Positions 18,551 to 21,488 of a stretch of DNA of 21,488 nt are shown here, in pieces (within the stretch, counting starts at the first letter, position 1; each line of letters begins with the position of its first letter). The stretch covers positions 24,532,613 to 24,554,100 of the forward strand of contig JBOZIK010000001.1 in the NCBI GenBank assembly GCA_051453625.1, given 5' to 3'. Both the position numbers and the translations under genes were made by a program. The notes beneath the pieces were generated by a model. It saw only the letters and a list, made by a program, of their open reading frames with translations, was not told the origin of the DNA and ran no database searches. Source of the stretch: Welwitschia mirabilis (lineage: Eukaryota > Gnetophyta > Gnetopsida > Welwitschiales).

Positions 18551-18804
18551 TATAATGAATGAGGTGGATTAAAAAAAAATCATCTAATGTCTTGATGATT
18601 TGGAAAAGGAGATTCACCCTTTAAGGGCTTGGGCTTTCTGATGTTGCTACTTATTAACTCTTTTTATTACTTTAATATTTTTCTGATTATGTATGATTAA
18701 TTTTTATCATCATTTATATTTGCAATTCTTTCATTTGTTTTCGTGTTTTATTTTGTTGCATGCTCTTAATTTTTCTAGTCTAATTTGTTGTTGAAATGTG
18801 AACA

Positions 18805-18809
18805 CAACT
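18805..18809. repeat. Target-site duplication CAACT, right copy
   Basis: It directly follows the terminal CA of the 433-bp LTR. Confidence 0.85.
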
Positions 18810-19665
18810 CTAGCCATGTGGTTAGTGTGGGTTACATCGTACCACCCATGGGGGTGGCCTTTTTGTTGGCATGCAGTGTCTCCTCTCTTGATGGTTGATG
18901 GAAGTAGGTAACATGAAGGTCACAACCTTGGTAGCACAAGGTCCTTCCTCCTGATGGCACATGAGGTGCTTGTAAAACCCTCTTATAGGGGATTGGTTTT
19001 CCGATACAATCCTATGTGGGGTTCTTTACTCATTGCTTGCATGAGTTTCTAGTATTTATACTTGCATAGGGCAATCCTTTTGCAATAGAAGATGACTTTC
19101 ATTCTTACTTACCTTCTAGGTTCCCTCTCCTATCCATGCAGAGTCTTCTTTTCCCTTCACCTTGCATTGGTTGTTCTTTATTGAAGAGCATGATTCCTTT
19201 CCTAGTGTGTAAGCTCAGCTAGCATGGTGAGGTAGCATTAGTGTTCAACAAAATAGGGGTCTTCATTAACTTAGATCAACTTGAAAATGCTAATGTAGGT
19301 GATTCCATATTGAATGATTGTGAGTTGATCCCCAATTGCAGTGAAAGACCTTTAAGAGATGTTGCTATGAGAAGAGGTTGCTCATGCTCTTTGGTACCTA
19401 CTTTGAATTTATCTCCATTATTGTTTCCTCACGCATTACAATGTATTGGGGAGCATCCCTTTTAATAGCCCATGGTAATGTTCCACTCTCTGCTACTTCC
19501 CTTTCTAGTCTAGAGTGTTGTAATTAAAGATGGTGGAAGTTGACGTGATTTTCCTCATGTAAATATCCTTCAATTACACTTCTTTCAATGCCATGTTGGT
19601 AGCTCTTCCAACTGTTTTCTACAAGATGCTAGTTTCTCCCTAGTATTAGTGCAAGAAATGCGAAA
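18810..19665. other. Unassigned stretch between the solo LTR and the hAT element
   Basis: I see no gene or element. An open frame at 19241-19465 has no recognisable motif. Stretches on both sides of the solo LTR (for example CCTACCCACATAGGATGGGG near 18175, and CCTCTTATAGGGGATTGG near 18980) look like parts of an older repeat into which the LTR inserted. Confidence 0.4.
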
Positions 19666-19686
19666 GACTAGCCCAGTGATTAAAAA

Positions 19687-19826
19687 TGTGCGACATGTCG
19701 CCTTCAGTTTTAAAATTGCTGCATGTCGGCCGACTTTTTCGACCGACTTTTTCAAAAAGTCGGCGTCATGTCGCCATGCAAAAAGTCGGTGATATGTCGC
19801 CGACTTTTTTGAAAAAGTCGCACACC
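19687..19826. repeat. Cluster of palindromes and inverted ATGTCG / CGACTTTTT motifs
   Basis: GCGACATGTCGC (19690-19701) is a perfect 12-bp palindrome. At 19743-19763 a 10-bp stem (CCGACTTTTT with its complement) surrounds one unpaired base. At 19801-19820 a second hairpin has CGACTTTTT arms. Variants of ATGTCG recur near 19696, 19724, 19769 and 19794. GTGCGAC near the left edge is inverted at the right edge (GTCGCAC), so the whole block is itself a nested inverted repeat. It is strikingly CpG-rich against the surrounding AT-rich DNA. Confidence 0.9.
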
Positions 19827-19839
19827 CATGCACATTAAA

Positions 19840-20034
19840 AACCCCTTTTCGCGTGAAAGTAACAGAGTTTTTTCCCCGTGAAAGTGCGAAACAGCAGAGT
19901 TTCTGGCGGCGCGAACAGGAGGAGGAACCGAGCGATTTCTCAGAGGATCTTGAGTATTAACAAACGCAAGAGACTCCTTTTCTAGCACCAAAAGCAGGGA
20001 ACTTGTTTGGAAACTTCTAGCACAAGCACAGGAG
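19840..20034 (+). other. Probable 5' untranslated exon of the hAT transposase gene
   Basis: This GC-rich segment has no long ORF on the plus strand. It contains two GTGAAAGT copies 25 bases apart (19853 and 19878), and ends at a good donor GAG/GTAAAG (GT at 20035). A CATTAAAAA box at 19832-19840 could serve as a TATA element. The exon start is a guess; the donor is the firmest part. Confidence 0.45.
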
Positions 20035-21417
20035 GTAAAGATTTTAAATATTTTGATCCTCACTCTTCAATATATCTTGCTAAATATGTGATGTCCAAGA
20101 GGCAAGAACTGCGCTATTGTCACCTCCTCTTCAATTTATATTTCTGAAACGTCTTCTATGCATTATTGTCCCTGCATTCTACCCTTACTTGCATGACGTT
20201 TCCCCTTCTGTGTGGTGCACTTCTTCTCCATGGTACTCTTCTGGTTTTGTGTGACATTCCCTTGCTTGTAATTGTATGGTGTGCTAACTAGTGCTTCTTC
20301 CTTCTTTCCTCAAATGGAGTCCTTGTTTTGCTAGAATTATTACTTCAAGAAAAACCAAATCAAATGCTTGAAAATTTTCATGAGTGAGTTTTTATCAATG
20401 GAAACCTAGCAAATAGCCAAATACTAAACCGCACTATCTTAAAATACTCTTTCTATGTATATAATTCACTGTTTTAAAACACTTTTCATTTGATGCTTTT
20501 TGTTACTCACTTTGTGTCATTGCCTTTTAGAAACACAGACGGACAAACCCCTCTCATTACCCTACTTCTGCTTGTGTGATCTATCTTTTTTTGTTTTAGA
20601 TGGTTGCGAAATGATGTCACTTATTTTCATGCTGCTCATATTCTTCTTTTAAAATGTAATTTTTAGAGGTGACTCCCATACTATGCCTTCTCTCATAAAT
20701 TTTCTTGAAAATCTGCTACGCCTCTTCTTTTCCTCAATGTAGCCCCTTATACGTGTTTTAAAAAACATGTTATTTGAAATATAAGCAAAACGCTTTAGTG
20801 CATAGTGGAAAAATGCGTCATTTGGATTAGATTTGCTTTAGCATTTAAAATAAGGAAAATGCATGTTTGATCTTAAATAAGATGCGTATAAGAAATTTAA
20901 TGTTTGAAACACAATAGAATGATTGGTTATCAGGTAGAGTATAAAGGTGTTAGGTCCCAAGTTCAAATCTTTGTTTGTTCCAGAAAGGGACATGAGATCA
21001 AAGATACCAAAAAGAATAAAATGATAACAAAAAGAATTCCAGACTTAAGAATTAAGATAGAAATCATAGAATAAAATGATACATTAATACCAAAAAGAAA
21101 TTAAGACATGACAAATAAACAGGTGCCACTTATGTGTGTCTTAATATAATGTCACATGACTCAGATCCTTTTAGACTACTATTAATTGAGGCATATAAGT
21201 AAATGGAGAGTGAGACTTTTGATATTTTATGCTTGGCTGTTTTTGTTATTGATCTGCATAAATTCTGTTTTTCTCTAGCTATATACTTAAATAGTTATAG
21301 TTGTTGTATCTTGTATGTATTAATGTATTTTTGTTTTTCGTTTGTTTATTATATATTTATAATTTCATTATCACAAACATATTTTTCTAATGGTTGATTT
21401 TGATGGCATGCATACAG
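20035..21417 (+). other. Probable 1383-bp intron in the transposase leader
   Basis: It begins GTAAAG and ends CATGCATACAG. It is AT-rich, without recognisable coding or repeats, and has a T-rich stretch before the acceptor. It is inferred from the splice-like borders between the GC-rich leader and the coding start. Confidence 0.4.
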
Positions 21418-21431
21418 AATTATAATTGAAA

Positions 21432-21488
21432 ATGGTGAGGAAGAAGGACAAAGCATGGCAATGGTGCAGGCCTGGAACTAGAGCAACA
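21432..21488 (+). CDS. hAT-type transposase, first 19 codons (BED-finger-like start), partial
   Basis: ATG at 21432 opens an uninterrupted frame to the window edge, reading MVRKKDKAWQWC followed by RPGTRAT. Plant hAT transposases often begin MVR(K/P)KD-xW, with the aromatic residue and first cysteine of a BED zinc finger (W-x-x-C or W-x-x-V, then C-x-x-C further on). Only the tryptophans and one cysteine are visible, so the zinc finger cannot be confirmed. The ATG lies 14 bases after a probable splice acceptor (21416-21417). The transposase would bind the element's subterminal repeats and cut its ends. A host BED-finger gene derived from a hAT element is the main alternative. Confidence 0.5.
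   Translation, partial: MVRKKDKAWQWCRPGTRAT

Larger units (their letters stand above)
18372..18804 (+). mobile_element. 433-bp solo LTR, copia-like
   Basis: It starts TGTTGAGATATGATAG and ends AATGTGAACA, with TGTT/AACA inverted ends. It is flanked by a perfect 5-bp duplication CAACT (18367-18371 and 18805-18809). It has a TATA box at 18541-18550, a pair of 30-bp repeats in U3, and a T-rich U5. There is no internal region, so this is a solo LTR left by LTR-LTR recombination. The forward orientation follows from TATA and repeat placement. Confidence 0.85.
19674..21488 (+). mobile_element. 5' part of a probable autonomous hAT transposon (runs off window)
   Basis: CAGTG at 19674-19678 is a common type of plant hAT terminus. 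The 8 bases before it, GACTAGCC, would be the target duplication; its partner is not in the window. Behind the terminus lies a palindrome cluster (19687-19826) of the kind used as subterminal transposase binding sites. A GC-rich leader exon, an intron and the start of a BED-finger-like transposase follow. The right end is outside the window, so completeness is unknown. The class assignment rests on the terminus and 19 codons of protein. Confidence 0.55.

Noticed and set aside
19585-20063. Two overlapping minus-strand open frames
   Set aside because: They run through the palindrome cluster and the GC-rich leader exon, where stops are rare by composition. There are no motifs or gene signals.

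Overview
The window looks like transposable-element-dense DNA from a large plant nuclear genome. I saw no intact host gene. Nearly every recognisable segment is a plant retrotransposon or DNA-transposon remnant: Ty3/gypsy with two RNase H domains, Ty1/copia, solo LTRs and a hAT element. The copies are old, with many stops and frameshifts and much loss of CpG. The family mix and the nested decay fit a gymnosperm-like genome, but that is inference; only 'seed plant' is well supported.

Layout. 1-1840: a CA microsatellite, then a strongly purine-rich plus strand with no recognisable gene. 1842-4029 (+): a broken, probably spliced gene with its own TATA box and poly(A) signal. It runs antisense to, and converges with, the pol region of a Ty3/gypsy element. 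4178-9706 (-): that pol region, in the order protease, RNase H, linker, reverse transcriptase, second RNase H, integrase. An RNase H between protease and RT is not the usual order. 5427-6639 (-): a copia-like LTR inserted in the integrase N-terminal region, with a perfect 5-bp target duplication, a 56-bp tandem repeat in U3, and a 100-N assembly gap flanked by identical 54-bp sequences.

9707-12250 (+): remains of a Ty1/copia element, namely LTR, leader piece, 3' part of RNase H, second LTR and a second leader piece. The second LTR holds an 847-bp insertion with a CTGTG duplication, and the second leader holds a 172-bp MITE-like insertion. 12251-16040: nothing identifiable. 16041-16823 (+): a 36-bp tandem duplication, then a deleted copia element (primer binding site, gag fragment, polypurine tract). 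18372-18804 (+): a 433-bp solo LTR with a CAACT duplication.

19674 to the window end (+): the 5' end of a probable autonomous hAT transposon. It has a CAGTG-type terminus, a dense cluster of palindromes, a GC-rich untranslated first exon, a 1.4-kb intron, and the first 19 codons of a BED-finger-like transposase running off the window.

The elements do not work together as a pathway; they form a nested insertion history. The most interesting points are the domain order and antisense gene of the Ty3/gypsy element, the GACGTC-type repeats in the inserted LTR, and the palindrome-rich start of the hAT element. All alignments were done by eye, so domain limits are good to a few tens of bases.
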